Shown: positions 7,613-13,978, numbered from the stretch's first letter. The stretch is DNA of 14,286 nt from Susulua sp964590995 (GCA_964590995.1 CAZPYY010000026.1:1-14286), one strand, 5' to 3'. Notes: generated by a model from the sequence alone, not told the origin. Numbers and translations are program-made.

Positions 7613-7642
7613 CTAAAAACCCCTACCTAAATAAATTATTAA

Positions 7643-8707
7643 TTAGCTCTCTTTGGGATAAGCACCAAGGACTTTTACAAAAAGGCACTCCTTTCTTAGC
7701 GCTTTTAAGGCCTTCTTAACTAAGGAAGAGTTCTTATGTCCCTCCATATCTACGAAGAAGTAGTACTTCCAAGCCTTCTTCTTAGAAGGCCTTGATTCTA
7801 TCTTGGTAAGATTTATATTGCTCTTCTTAAGAGGTAGGAGAACATTGTGCAAAGCACCAGCCTTATCTTTCATTGAGAATACTATAGAGCTCTTATCGTG
7901 TTTGGTCGGTTTAACTTCTTGAGTCCCGATTATCAAGAAACGGGTAATATTATGTGCTGAATCTTCAATCGAACCAGCCAACAGGTTTAATTTATACTCA
8001 TCTGCTGCCACTTTACTGGCTATAGCGGCCCTGCCCTTTCCTGAAGCAGCGAGCATTGCTGCTTGAGTTGTACTTGCACAAGGAGTCAATTTAACGTTGG
8101 GGAGGTTCTTCTCAAGCCATTTGCGACACTGAGCAAACACTTGCTCATGAGAGTAGACTCTCTTTATAGCAGATATCTTACTATGTTTACTTAGAAGATT
8201 ATGCTTTATAGGTAGATACATCTCTGAACATATCTTAAGGTCAGAATCTATGAACATATCCAGAGTATGATTCACAGCACCTTCAGTAGAATTTTCAATA
8301 GGGACTACACCATAATCTGCTCTGCCGCGCTCAACTTCGGTAAAAACATCAGCTATGCTGCTACATTCAATATAGCCTAATGACTTACCAAACTTCTTTA
8401 TTGCTGCTATGTGTGTGAATGTGGCCTTCGGTCCTAAGTAAGCTATCTTCATAGTTGCCCGCTGAGCCCTACATATAGAAAGTATCTCCCGAAAAACATC
8501 TTTCACATCCTGAGCTGAAAAAGGCCCTTTGTTAATTTTCTCCAGCCGAGCTATCATACTTGCCTCTCTGTCGGGAGCATAAGTACTTAATTTTCTCTTT
8601 TTCTTTACCTTGCTAATCTTGATAACTTCCAAAGCCCTCTGGTTAAGAAGATTAAGTATCTTTTCGTCTATATGGTCAATCTCCTTTCTTAATTGTTTTA
8701 ATAACAT
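7643..8707 (-). CDS. pheA: Bifunctional chorismate mutase / prephenate dehydratase (P-protein)
   Basis: The protein converts chorismate to prephenate and then to phenylpyruvate, the phenylalanine branch. Residues 1-85 are an AroQ-type helical chorismate mutase (LRKEIDHIDEKILNLLNQRA at the start). Residues 86 to about 262 form the dehydratase, with AYLGPKATFTH at 89-99, VPIENSTEGAV at 135-145, and the catalytic-site TRF at 255-257. Residues from about 273 form a C-terminal ACT domain with GALH (284-287) and ESRP (304-307), the phenylalanine-binding motifs; GALH replaces the more common GALV. The length of 354 is typical. AAGGAGG just upstream of the ATG gives a strong ribosome site. Its mutase domain would supply prephenate also to TyrA, which has no mutase of its own. 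Feedback by Phe through the ACT domain is expected. Confidence 0.96.
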   Translation of the reverse strand: MLLKQLRKEIDHIDEKILNLLNQRALEVIKISKVKKKRKLSTYAPDREASMIARLEKINKGPFSAQDVKDVFREILSICRAQRATMKIAYLGPKATFTHIAAIKKFGKSLGYIECSSIADVFTEVERGRADYGVVPIENSTEGAVNHTLDMFIDSDLKICSEMYLPIKHNLLSKHSKISAIKRVYSHEQVFAQCRKWLEKNLPNVKLTPCASTTQAAMLAASGKGRAAIASKVAADEYKLNLLAGSIEDSAHNITRFLIIGTQEVKPTKHDKSSIVFSMKDKAGALHNVLLPLKKSNINLTKIESRPSKKKAWKYYFFVDMEGHKNSSLVKKALKALRKECLFVKVLGAYPKES

Positions 8708-8710
8708 ACT

Positions 8711-8717
8711 CCTCCTT
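8711..8717 (-). promoter_or_regulatory. Ribosome binding site of pheA
   Basis: AAGGAGG followed by AGT precedes the pheA ATG. The site begins within the stop codon of the upstream nucleotidyltransferase gene, so the two genes are packed with no room for a separate promoter in the 9-bp gap. Confidence 0.7.
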
Positions 8718-9448
8718 TATTTAAACTCTCGCTCAGCCTGCTTCAAAGAATCAAAATGTCCAATATCAATCCATTTCCCGCCTAAGGTGTATCCAAAAAC
8801 TTTTGACCCCTTAGATAGCCAGGCTATATATTTTCCCGCAGCATCAACACTTCCATTATTACTAATAAATGAATCGAATAGATGTAAGGATCGCTTAGGA
8901 AAAAAGTAAACACACGATGCAGCCAAAGTAGAAAGAGGCTTTTTAGGTTTTTCTTGGAATTTAGATATCCTCCCTTTTTCTTTAAGCATTACCACACCAA
9001 AACGTGTAGCCATTTTTTTGCATTTAACATCATAAAGTCCTATAGAAGGATAGGGTTTCTTTTCCTTTGCGAATTTAATGAATCCTAATAAATCATCCTG
9101 GAATAAATTATCCCCTCCTAAAACTAACCAGTCTGCTTTTGTCTTGCCAATAGCAAACTTCATGTCCTTTATGGCCCCTAATTTATCCTTAGGACTATTT
9201 GAGCCATCATTAAGGATCTTTGCTCCTACCCTGTACTTCTTCTTCCAAGCTAAGAAACTCTTATAAAACTTATTATTAACAACGATTCTTACCTCATCCA
9301 CAGGAAAACTATCGGCCAGACCCCTTATCTTGTCGACCAAATAATTAATCATTGGTTTATTGTTTACCGTAACCAGCGGTTTGGCTATTCTTTTGGTTAA
9401 AGGGTAGAGTCTTGTTCCGTAACCAGCGGCAAGGATTGCTATATGCAT
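8717..9448 (-). CDS. NDP-sugar pyrophosphorylase (nucleotidyltransferase family)
   Basis: Members transfer an NMP from an NTP to a sugar-1-phosphate, giving an activated sugar for cell-wall, LPS or polysaccharide synthesis. The N-terminal signature AAGYGTRLYPLTKRIAKPLV (residues 7-26) has the nucleotide-binding loop and Lys23. VLGGDN (109-114) carries the metal-binding aspartate, FQEKP is at 164-168, and GKWIDIG (224-230) is near the end. The length of 243 residues is that of short glucose-1-phosphate thymidylyltransferase-like or GCD1-like enzymes without an acyltransferase tail. The base and sugar specificity cannot be read from the sequence. It starts 1 bp after the ptsI stop (TAATATG) and its stop touches the pheA ribosome site, so it is embedded in the operon although no other sugar-nucleotide gene is nearby. 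Confidence 0.85.
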   Translation of the reverse strand: MHIAILAAGYGTRLYPLTKRIAKPLVTVNNKPMINYLVDKIRGLADSFPVDEVRIVVNNKFYKSFLAWKKKYRVGAKILNDGSNSPKDKLGAIKDMKFAIGKTKADWLVLGGDNLFQDDLLGFIKFAKEKKPYPSIGLYDVKCKKMATRFGVVMLKEKGRISKFQEKPKKPLSTLAASCVYFFPKRSLHLFDSFISNNGSVDAAGKYIAWLSKGSKVFGYTLGGKWIDIGHFDSLKQAEREFK

Positions 9449-9449
9449 A

Positions 9450-11024
9450 TTAAATCATCAAAATACGGTAAAAATCATCCCCTAAGATCTTTTTCAGCTC
9501 GCCTTGAAGGTATTTCTCTACTTCTTTCGATGTAGGAAGCTTTAAGGCCTCTTGAAGAGCGGCTTTAGCATCTTTGAGGTTAATATTACTTATTAACTCT
9601 TTTACCTTGGGAACCTGGGGAATAGACATGCTAAACCTATCTAACCCCATTCCTAAAAGCAAGAATGAAAAGATAGGTTCTCCGGACATCTCTCCGCACA
9701 TTCCGACCCAGATATCATTCTGATGAGCAGCCTCGATAATCTTCTTTATCAATCTTAATACTGCTGGATGGCCAGGTTCATAAAGATAAGCAACTTTCTC
9801 ATTAGTCCTATCTACGGCTAAAGAGTATTGAATCAAATCATTTGTTCCAATGCTGAAGAAATCACATTCTTTTGCTAAAACATCAGCAGTCAAAGCCGCT
9901 GAAGGGACTTCAATCATCGCTCCCACCGAGATATTATTATCAAACTTCTTACCGTCTTTTTTTAGCTCTTTTTTACATTTATCTAAGAGCCCCTTTGCCT
10001 GCTTCAGCTCCCCTATACCTGAAATCATCGGAAACATCAACTTTACATTATTACCTATTGAAGCCCTTAAAATTGCTTTCAACTGAACTTTAAATACTTC
10101 CGGACGAGCTAGACAGAATCTAATTGCCCGCCAGCCTAAAAAGCGACTCATCTCATGGGGAACTTCTGGCTGTGAAAGAAACTTATCACCACCAATGTCA
10201 ATTGTTCTAAAGATAACCGAATGTGGTAATACGTCTTTTGCCACCTTGCTATATGCTTTATACTGCTCTTCCTCAGAAGGTAAATCTCTTCGGCCTAAGA
10301 AAATATACTCGGTCCGATAAAGACCAATACCCTCNNNNNNNNNNNNNNNNNNNNNNNNNNNNNNNNNNNNNNNNNNNNNNNNNNNNNNNNNNNNNNNNNN
10401 NNNNNNNNNNNNNNNNNNNNNNNNNNNNNNNNNNTTAGCGATAATTGCCGTATGCGAGGTTCTACCACCAACATCAGTAACAAATCCCAAGACATTTTCC
10501 TTAGGCAAAGAAGCAGTCTGGGAAGGCCCAAGATCATGAGCAACAATAACTACTCTTTCCTTTAAATCACTTAAAGACAGGGTCTTCTCTTTAAGCATTG
10601 TCCGCAAAACTCTTCGGGAGATATCTTCAATATCTATTACTCTCTCACGTAAATACTCATCATTTAGTTTAAGCAGGGTGTCAACATATTTCTTTATGCT
10701 TTCGGAGAAAGCATATTCAACATTTACCTTCTTTATCTTAATCTGCTTAATAACGTCTTCGATTAAGACCCTGTCCTCTAAGACCAGGTAGTGGGCTTCA
10801 AATATCCGGCCATGGTCAAAACCAATCTCTTTGGATATCTTCTTCTGTAAATCAGATATCTCTTTGCGTATCTCCATCAACGCTTTTTCAAGGCGATAGA
10901 TTTCCCGAGGAATCTCATCGTGAGAGATCTTCTTCTTGGGGACAGAAAATTCGTCTTTCCTTAATATTAAGACTTTACCTATCCCTACCCCCCCAGAAAC
11001 ACCAATACCTTTTATCTTAATCAT
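9450..11024 (-). CDS. ptsI: PTS enzyme I (PEP-protein phosphotransferase), with assembly gap
   Basis: EI autophosphorylates from phosphoenolpyruvate and passes the phosphate to HPr. The N-terminal half carries the phosphohistidine motif GGRTSHTAIIA with His191. The C-terminal PEP-binding barrel has EGIGLYRTE, TIDIGGDK, FLGWRAIRFCLARPE, FFSIGTNDLIQYSLAVDR and the active-site cysteine in VGMCGEM. A run of 100 Ns interrupts the gene just after the His motif, and the two sides are in the same frame. With the gap at its nominal size the protein would be 524 residues, about 50-60 short of typical EI (about 575), so the true gap is probably near 280 bp. This is an assembly artefact, not evidence of a broken gene. 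The start overlaps ptsH by 8 bp, with GAGG as ribosome site. No N-terminal GAF domain is present, unlike nitrogen-type EI (PtsP). Confidence 0.94.
   Translation of the reverse strand: MIKIKGIGVSGGVGIGKVLILRKDEFSVPKKKISHDEIPREIYRLEKALMEIRKEISDLQKKISKEIGFDHGRIFEAHYLVLEDRVLIEDVIKQIKIKKVNVEYAFSESIKKYVDTLLKLNDEYLRERVIDIEDISRRVLRTMLKEKTLSLSDLKERVVIVAHDLGPSQTASLPKENVLGFVTDVGGRTSHTAIIAXXXXXXXXXXXXXXXXXXXXXXXXXXXXXXXXXXEGIGLYRTEYIFLGRRDLPSEEEQYKAYSKVAKDVLPHSVIFRTIDIGGDKFLSQPEVPHEMSRFLGWRAIRFCLARPEVFKVQLKAILRASIGNNVKLMFPMISGIGELKQAKGLLDKCKKELKKDGKKFDNNISVGAMIEVPSAALTADVLAKECDFFSIGTNDLIQYSLAVDRTNEKVAYLYEPGHPAVLRLIKKIIEAAHQNDIWVGMCGEMSGEPIFSFLLLGMGLDRFSMSIPQVPKVKELISNINLKDAKAALQEALKLPTSKEVEKYLQGELKKILGDDFYRILMI
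10335..10434. other. Assembly gap (100 Ns) within ptsI
   Basis: Exactly 100 undetermined bases, the conventional placeholder for a gap of unknown length. Comparing the flanking EI motifs (GGRTSHTAIIA and EGIGLYRTE) with E. coli EI, about 95 residues should separate them, but only about 34 fit in 100 bases. The missing part covers the linker between the His domain and the PEP-binding barrel. Confidence 0.98.
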
Positions 11025-11289
11025 CTTTATCCTCGTCTTCTAAAAACCTCTTTAAATCATCTATCGCTTCTTTTGCGTCATCCCCTTCGGTAATCAATTT
11101 CACCTCTGTGCCAGTATTTACCCCTAAACTCAATATGGCCATTATCGACTTACCGTCAACAATCTCATCGTCTCTTTCTACCTTTACTGATGAATTAAAT
11201 TTATTGGCTAACTGTACAAAGATAGTAGCTGGCCTAGCATGTAAACCGTGAGCTTTCTTTACGACTACCTGTTCTTCAATCCTCTCCAT
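11017..11289 (-). CDS. ptsH: Phosphocarrier protein HPr
   Basis: HPr carries phosphate from EI to EIIA proteins. The active-site motif HGLHARPA contains His17 (equivalent to His15 elsewhere). DGKSIMAILSLGV contains Ser48, equivalent to the regulatory Ser46 that HPr kinase/phosphorylase modifies in Gram-positives and many proteobacteria. Both sites being intact suggests a bifunctional HPr and an hprK gene elsewhere in the genome; none is in this window. The length of 90 residues is slightly long because of a short acidic tail (EDEDKDD). It overlaps the yvcK 3' end by 25 bp and the ptsI start by 8 bp, so the three proteins are likely made in step. The ribosome site (GAAG) is weak, consistent with coupling to yvcK translation. 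Confidence 0.96.
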   Translation of the reverse strand: MERIEEQVVVKKAHGLHARPATIFVQLANKFNSSVKVERDDEIVDGKSIMAILSLGVNTGTEVKLITEGDDAKEAIDDLKRFLEDEDKDD

Positions 11290-12527
11290 TTTTTCTTCAT
11301 ATAGTTATAAATAGCCGTGACCTCTTTTGCTGTATTTTGCGAATCATGGCGTAAGTGATTACTCTTACTGACAACATCCCCTTCAAATATTGATACCCCT
11401 AATTTCTTGAATCTCTCCCGGTCAAAAATTACTGGAAAAGATTTCTCCTGGGCATATTTAACAAGAAGATTATGTTTAAGCCGACCGGAATTAACCAAAC
11501 AGCAGTTAACAATATTTCTCTTGGTATGAAAAACTATCTTCTCAAGATGATCGAATGCTGTAAGGCCATCAGTCTCGCCATGCTGGGTCATAACATTACA
11601 AAGGTATAACTTCATAACATCCCGTTTAACAATCTCTTCTCTAACCTGTTCTATTAAAAGATTAGGTATAATACTAGTAAATAAGCTTCCTGGCCCAAAG
11701 ATTATTATCTCAGCCTCTCTTATAGCCTCAATAGCTTCAGGGTTAGATTTGACATCTTGAGGAACTAAATATATTTTTCTTATCGACTTCTCCTCGTGAG
11801 GAATCTTATCCTCACCTTCTTTCATTGTTCCATCACTATATTCAGCCTTAAGGCGTATCTTATCCAAACTTGAAGGCAATACTCTTCCGCGAATAGCCAA
11901 AACTATACTTGATTCCTTTACGGCATCTTTAAAACTTCCGGTTACTTGGGTCATGGCAGTAATAAAAATATTCCCAAAGCTATGGCCTTTAATCCCATTA
12001 CCCTCTTTAAAACGGTATTGGAATAAATCACGCATCAGCTGTGGCGCTTCAGCTAAAGAGACTAAACAGTTTCTAATATCTCCCGGGGGTAAAATGCCGA
12101 ATTCCTCTCTCAAGCGTCCTGAAGAACCACCTTCGTCAGCAACAGCTACTATAGCGGTTATATTTGCAGTATATTCCTTTAATCCCTCTAGGATTGTAGA
12201 AAGTCCAGTTCCGCCCCCAATAGCAACAATTTTAGGCCCCTTAGATAAGAACCTTTTTTCGTAAATTATGTCAATGATTTCTTTATTTTTCCCAGGATAA
12301 ATAGCCTCAAAAAAACTTTTAATAAGTAAGCGCATCCCAGCCACAAATCCAATAAAAGAAAAAACAAATAAGAGAGAATCAAATATCTTTAAAATTAAAT
12401 GGGTATCATGAGCAAGTCTTGCCGACGAAAAGATTAAAAAGAAAAGGCTCAAGAACAATAAAACGACCCATCTCTTTATCCTTAAACCAGGATAAAACCA
12501 TTTTATGATTTTTATAAACTTCTTCAT
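11265..12527 (-). CDS. yvcK: YvcK/GluC-family (CofD-like) regulator with N-terminal membrane anchor
   Basis: YvcK proteins are CofD-like, Rossmann-type proteins that bind UDP-sugars. In Bacillus, Listeria and mycobacteria they are needed for growth on gluconeogenic carbon sources and for normal cell-envelope synthesis. Family motifs are AIGGGTGLSTILEGLK (102-117), VADEGGSSGRLREE (129-142), PPGDIRNCLVSLAE (147-160), GHSFGN (181-186), GPGSLFTS (278-285) and CNVMTQHGETDG (310-321). At 420 residues it is longer than the roughly 320-residue Bacillus form. The extra N-terminus has two hydrophobic segments (about 19-35 and 48-66) after a basic stretch, predicting a membrane-tethered protein with the catalytic-like domain in the cytoplasm. 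It overlaps EIIA by 4 bp and HPr by 25 bp. It is not a FO synthase-pathway enzyme: no F420 genes are nearby and the YvcK-specific motifs fit better. Confidence 0.93.
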   Translation of the reverse strand: MKKFIKIIKWFYPGLRIKRWVVLLFLSLFFLIFSSARLAHDTHLILKIFDSLLFVFSFIGFVAGMRLLIKSFFEAIYPGKNKEIIDIIYEKRFLSKGPKIVAIGGGTGLSTILEGLKEYTANITAIVAVADEGGSSGRLREEFGILPPGDIRNCLVSLAEAPQLMRDLFQYRFKEGNGIKGHSFGNIFITAMTQVTGSFKDAVKESSIVLAIRGRVLPSSLDKIRLKAEYSDGTMKEGEDKIPHEEKSIRKIYLVPQDVKSNPEAIEAIREAEIIIFGPGSLFTSIIPNLLIEQVREEIVKRDVMKLYLCNVMTQHGETDGLTAFDHLEKIVFHTKRNIVNCCLVNSGRLKHNLLVKYAQEKSFPVIFDRERFKKLGVSIFEGDVVSKSNHLRHDSQNTAKEVTAIYNYMKKKWRGLKNR

Positions 12528-12994
12528 CTTATTACCTGTTGCTGCTTATCCAACAAACCAATAACTTCTTCTTCGGTTTTAGCGCTTTTCAGTCTTTGGA
12601 CCAGATATTTATCGCGCAACATCCTCGCCAGAAAGGCCAGCATCTTAAGATGCAATCCTGCTTCCTTCTGGTTGGAAAGAAGAAGCGCTACAATATTTAC
12701 TGGCTCTTGGTCCAATGAATCGAAATCAATCCCTTCTTTAGATATGCCAACACAAATTATGATATCTTTAACAGAGTTGGTTCGGGCATGAGGAAAAGCT
12801 ATGTGGTTTCCAATTGCGGTAGAGCCCATTTCTTCTCTTTGAAAGATAGCTTTCAAAATCTCCTTTTTATCCTCTTTGGCTATCTTCTTTTTTGCTGCAA
12901 GGTGATCGATAATGCTTAAGATAGTATTCTTCTTATTCTTCTGCTTTAATCCTAAAATAATACATTCTTTGTTTAAATAATCTAGAATGTTCAT
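12524..12994 (-). CDS. ptsN: PTS EIIA domain protein, fructose/nitrogen-regulatory (PtsN) type
   Basis: Single-domain EIIA proteins of this class accept phosphate from HPr. Without a sugar permease they act as regulators, as PtsN does for potassium transport, nitrogen and stress responses. The phosphorylation motif is IGNHIAFPHAR (61-71), with the acceptor histidine His69; a second conserved histidine, His115, is in LHLKML. The length of 156 residues is that of PtsN, with no EIIB or EIIC attached and none adjacent. GGAG lies 10 nt before the ATG. Its stop overlaps the yvcK start by 4 bp, and the gene begins 25 bp after tRNA-Gly. Assignment as PtsN, as opposed to a fructose EIIA, rests on its stand-alone form and its position next to yvcK and HPr. 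Confidence 0.9.
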   Translation of the reverse strand: MNILDYLNKECIILGLKQKNKKNTILSIIDHLAAKKKIAKEDKKEILKAIFQREEMGSTAIGNHIAFPHARTNSVKDIIICVGISKEGIDFDSLDQEPVNIVALLLSNQKEAGLHLKMLAFLARMLRDKYLVQRLKSAKTEEEVIGLLDKQQQVIR

Positions 12995-13019
12995 GTAGAT
13001 TTTACTCCGTAAACTTTAT

Positions 13020-13096
13020 TGGAGCGGAGGAAGGGAATCGAACCCTCAACCTTCACGTTGGCAACGTGACGCTCTAGCCGATTGAGCTACCCCCGC
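13020..13096 (-). tRNA. tRNA-Gly (anticodon GCC)
   Basis: The 77-nt cloverleaf has acceptor GCGGGGG/CCTCCGC (one G-U pair), D arm GCTC/GAGC, anticodon stem TCACG/CGTGA with loop TTGCCAA, a 5-nt variable loop, T arm GAGGG/CCCTT with loop TTCGATT, discriminator U, and an encoded CCA. It reads GGC and GGU codons. It lies 25 bp upstream of the EIIA gene with no terminator visible between them, so it may be cut from the same transcript. Confidence 0.95.
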
Positions 13097-13229
13097 TAAA
13101 AATAGTTTATTTAGTTTATATTGTTTATTTTTGTTCGTATTGTTATATTTTTTAAAAAATTAAACAACCTACTAAACTAAACAAACTAAATAATCTAATC
13201 AAGCCGAAACAACCAAATAAACTAATTTA
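13097..13229. repeat. AT-rich spacer with extended imperfect dyad symmetry between tRNA genes
   Basis: The 133 bp between tRNA-Leu and tRNA-Gly have no coding signal. On the plus strand the first part (13101-13142) is T/G-rich and almost free of C, while the second (13153-13229) is A/C-rich and almost free of G. TAGTTTATTT (13103-13112) recurs as its exact reverse complement AAATAAACTA (13215-13224), with further imperfect pairing inward. The palindrome TTTTTTAAAAAA lies between the two halves, off-centre toward the first. The second half also has loosely repeated units of the type AAACAA, AAACTAA and AAATAA. It could be an eroded interspersed repeat or a structured RNA spacer; no known family is recognised. 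Confidence 0.5.
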
Positions 13230-13311
13230 TGCGGATGGAGGGACTTGAACCCCCATGAGTTTCCTCACTAGCTCCTAAGGCTAGCGCGTCTGCCGATTTC
13301 GCCACATCCGC
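13230..13311 (-). tRNA. tRNA-Leu (anticodon UAG)
   Basis: A class II tRNA of 82 nt: acceptor GCGGATG/CATCCGC, anticodon stem CTAGC/GCTAG with loop CTTAGGA (anticodon TAG in DNA), a long variable arm TGAG-GAAA-CTCA, a T loop containing TTCAAGT, and discriminator A. Unlike its two neighbours it has no encoded CCA; the 3' flank reads TAAAT. It decodes CUN leucine codons, mainly CUA and CUG. It begins 3 nt after the CCA of tRNA-Lys, so the two must be processed from one precursor. Confidence 0.95.
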
Positions 13312-13314
13312 GAA

Positions 13315-13390
13315 TGGTGAGCCGCCCGAGGGTCGAACTCGGAACACCCGCCTTAAAAGGGCGGTGCTCTACCAACTGAGCTAGCGGCCC
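13315..13390 (-). tRNA. tRNA-Lys (anticodon UUU)
   Basis: The 76-nt cloverleaf has acceptor GGGCCGC/GCGGCTC (one G-U pair), D arm GCTC/GAGC, anticodon stem CCGCC/GGCGG with loop CTTTTAA, T arm CCGAG/CTCGG with loop TTCGACC, discriminator A and an encoded CCA. It reads AAA and AAG, which are abundant in these lysine-rich proteins. It begins 30 bp after the frr stop with no terminator in between, so it is probably co-transcribed with pyrH-frr. Confidence 0.96.
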
Positions 13391-13420
13391 GACGAAAAAG
13401 AACATATTTAGGGTTATTCA

Positions 13421-13978
13421 TCAGAACTCTTTGAGTTCCTTTTCTTTTTCTTCTAAAATATTATCTATCTCTTTAATGTACTTATCAGTAATCTTTTGCA
13501 GCTGATCTTCTGATTTAAAACGGTCATCTTCGGAAATCTTCTTATCTTTCTCTAAACCCTTTATCTTTTCCTTGCCATCTCTTCTTACAGTTCTAATTGA
13601 CACTTTTCCTTCTTCAACTGTCTTCTTAACTATTTTTATCAACTCCTCTCTTCTCTCTTCAGATAAGGGCGGAACTATTAACCTTATAATCTTATTATCA
13701 CTAACAGGAGTAATACCCAACTCCGACTGCAGAATAGCTTTTTCAATCTCTTTTACTGACGAAGGATCATAAGGACTGATAACAATCATCCTAGCTTCAG
13801 GAATACCAATAGTGGCAATCTCTTTAAGTAAAGTTGGTGTTCCATAATAGTTCACCCTTATGCCCTCGACCATTTTAGGGTTAGCTCTACCGGAACGAAG
13901 CTCAGCCAGTTCCCGCTTCGTTGCCTCTATGGCTCTTTTCATATTATCTTCTATTTCTTTTAAGAGTTCTTTTACCAT
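13421..13978 (-). CDS. frr: Ribosome recycling factor
   Basis: Frr works with EF-G to split the post-termination ribosome and release mRNA and tRNA. The protein is 185 residues, the family norm. Characteristic segments are ELRSGRANPKMVEGIRVNYYG with the tRNA-mimic hinge nearby, IATIGIPEARMIVISPYD, LGITPVSDNKIIRLIVPPLSEERR, and VRRDGKEKIK followed by a charged C-terminal helix. Two adjacent ATGs exist (13981 and 13978). I chose the second because AGAGG (13989-13985) is 6 nt from it but only 3 nt from the first, and because it aligns exactly with the E. coli N-terminus up to Met13. It lies about 10 bp after pyrH, the common pyrH-frr order. Confidence 0.96.
   Translation of the reverse strand: MVKELLKEIEDNMKRAIEATKRELAELRSGRANPKMVEGIRVNYYGTPTLLKEIATIGIPEARMIVISPYDPSSVKEIEKAILQSELGITPVSDNKIIRLIVPPLSEERREELIKIVKKTVEEGKVSIRTVRRDGKEKIKGLEKDKKISEDDRFKSEDQLQKITDKYIKEIDNILEEKEKELKEF

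Noticed and set aside
7771..7793. Imperfect hairpin around AAGCCTTCT/AGAAGGCCTT in pheA.
   Set aside because: It has a bulge, lies within the ACT-domain codons, and lacks a terminator or attenuator context.
10223..10546. Apparent reading frames running through the Ns on both strands.
   Set aside because: They exist only because undetermined bases cannot contain stops; the EI frame explains both flanks.
11265..12527. Reading the CofD-like gene as a 2-phospho-L-lactate transferase of F420 synthesis.
   Set aside because: The motifs (GDIRNCLVSLAE, CNVMTQHGETDG) and the PTS neighbours are those of YvcK, and no F420 gene is present.
12640..12653. 14-bp perfect palindrome GCATCTTAAGATGC inside the EIIA gene.
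   Set aside because: A palindrome of this size is expected about once by chance in a window this long, and it is explained by the codons around the conserved His115.
13097..13229. Possible promoter for tRNA-Gly in the AT-rich spacer.
   Set aside because: Several TATAA-like hexamers exist, but none has a good -35 box at 16-18 nt; in such AT-rich DNA these are expected by chance.
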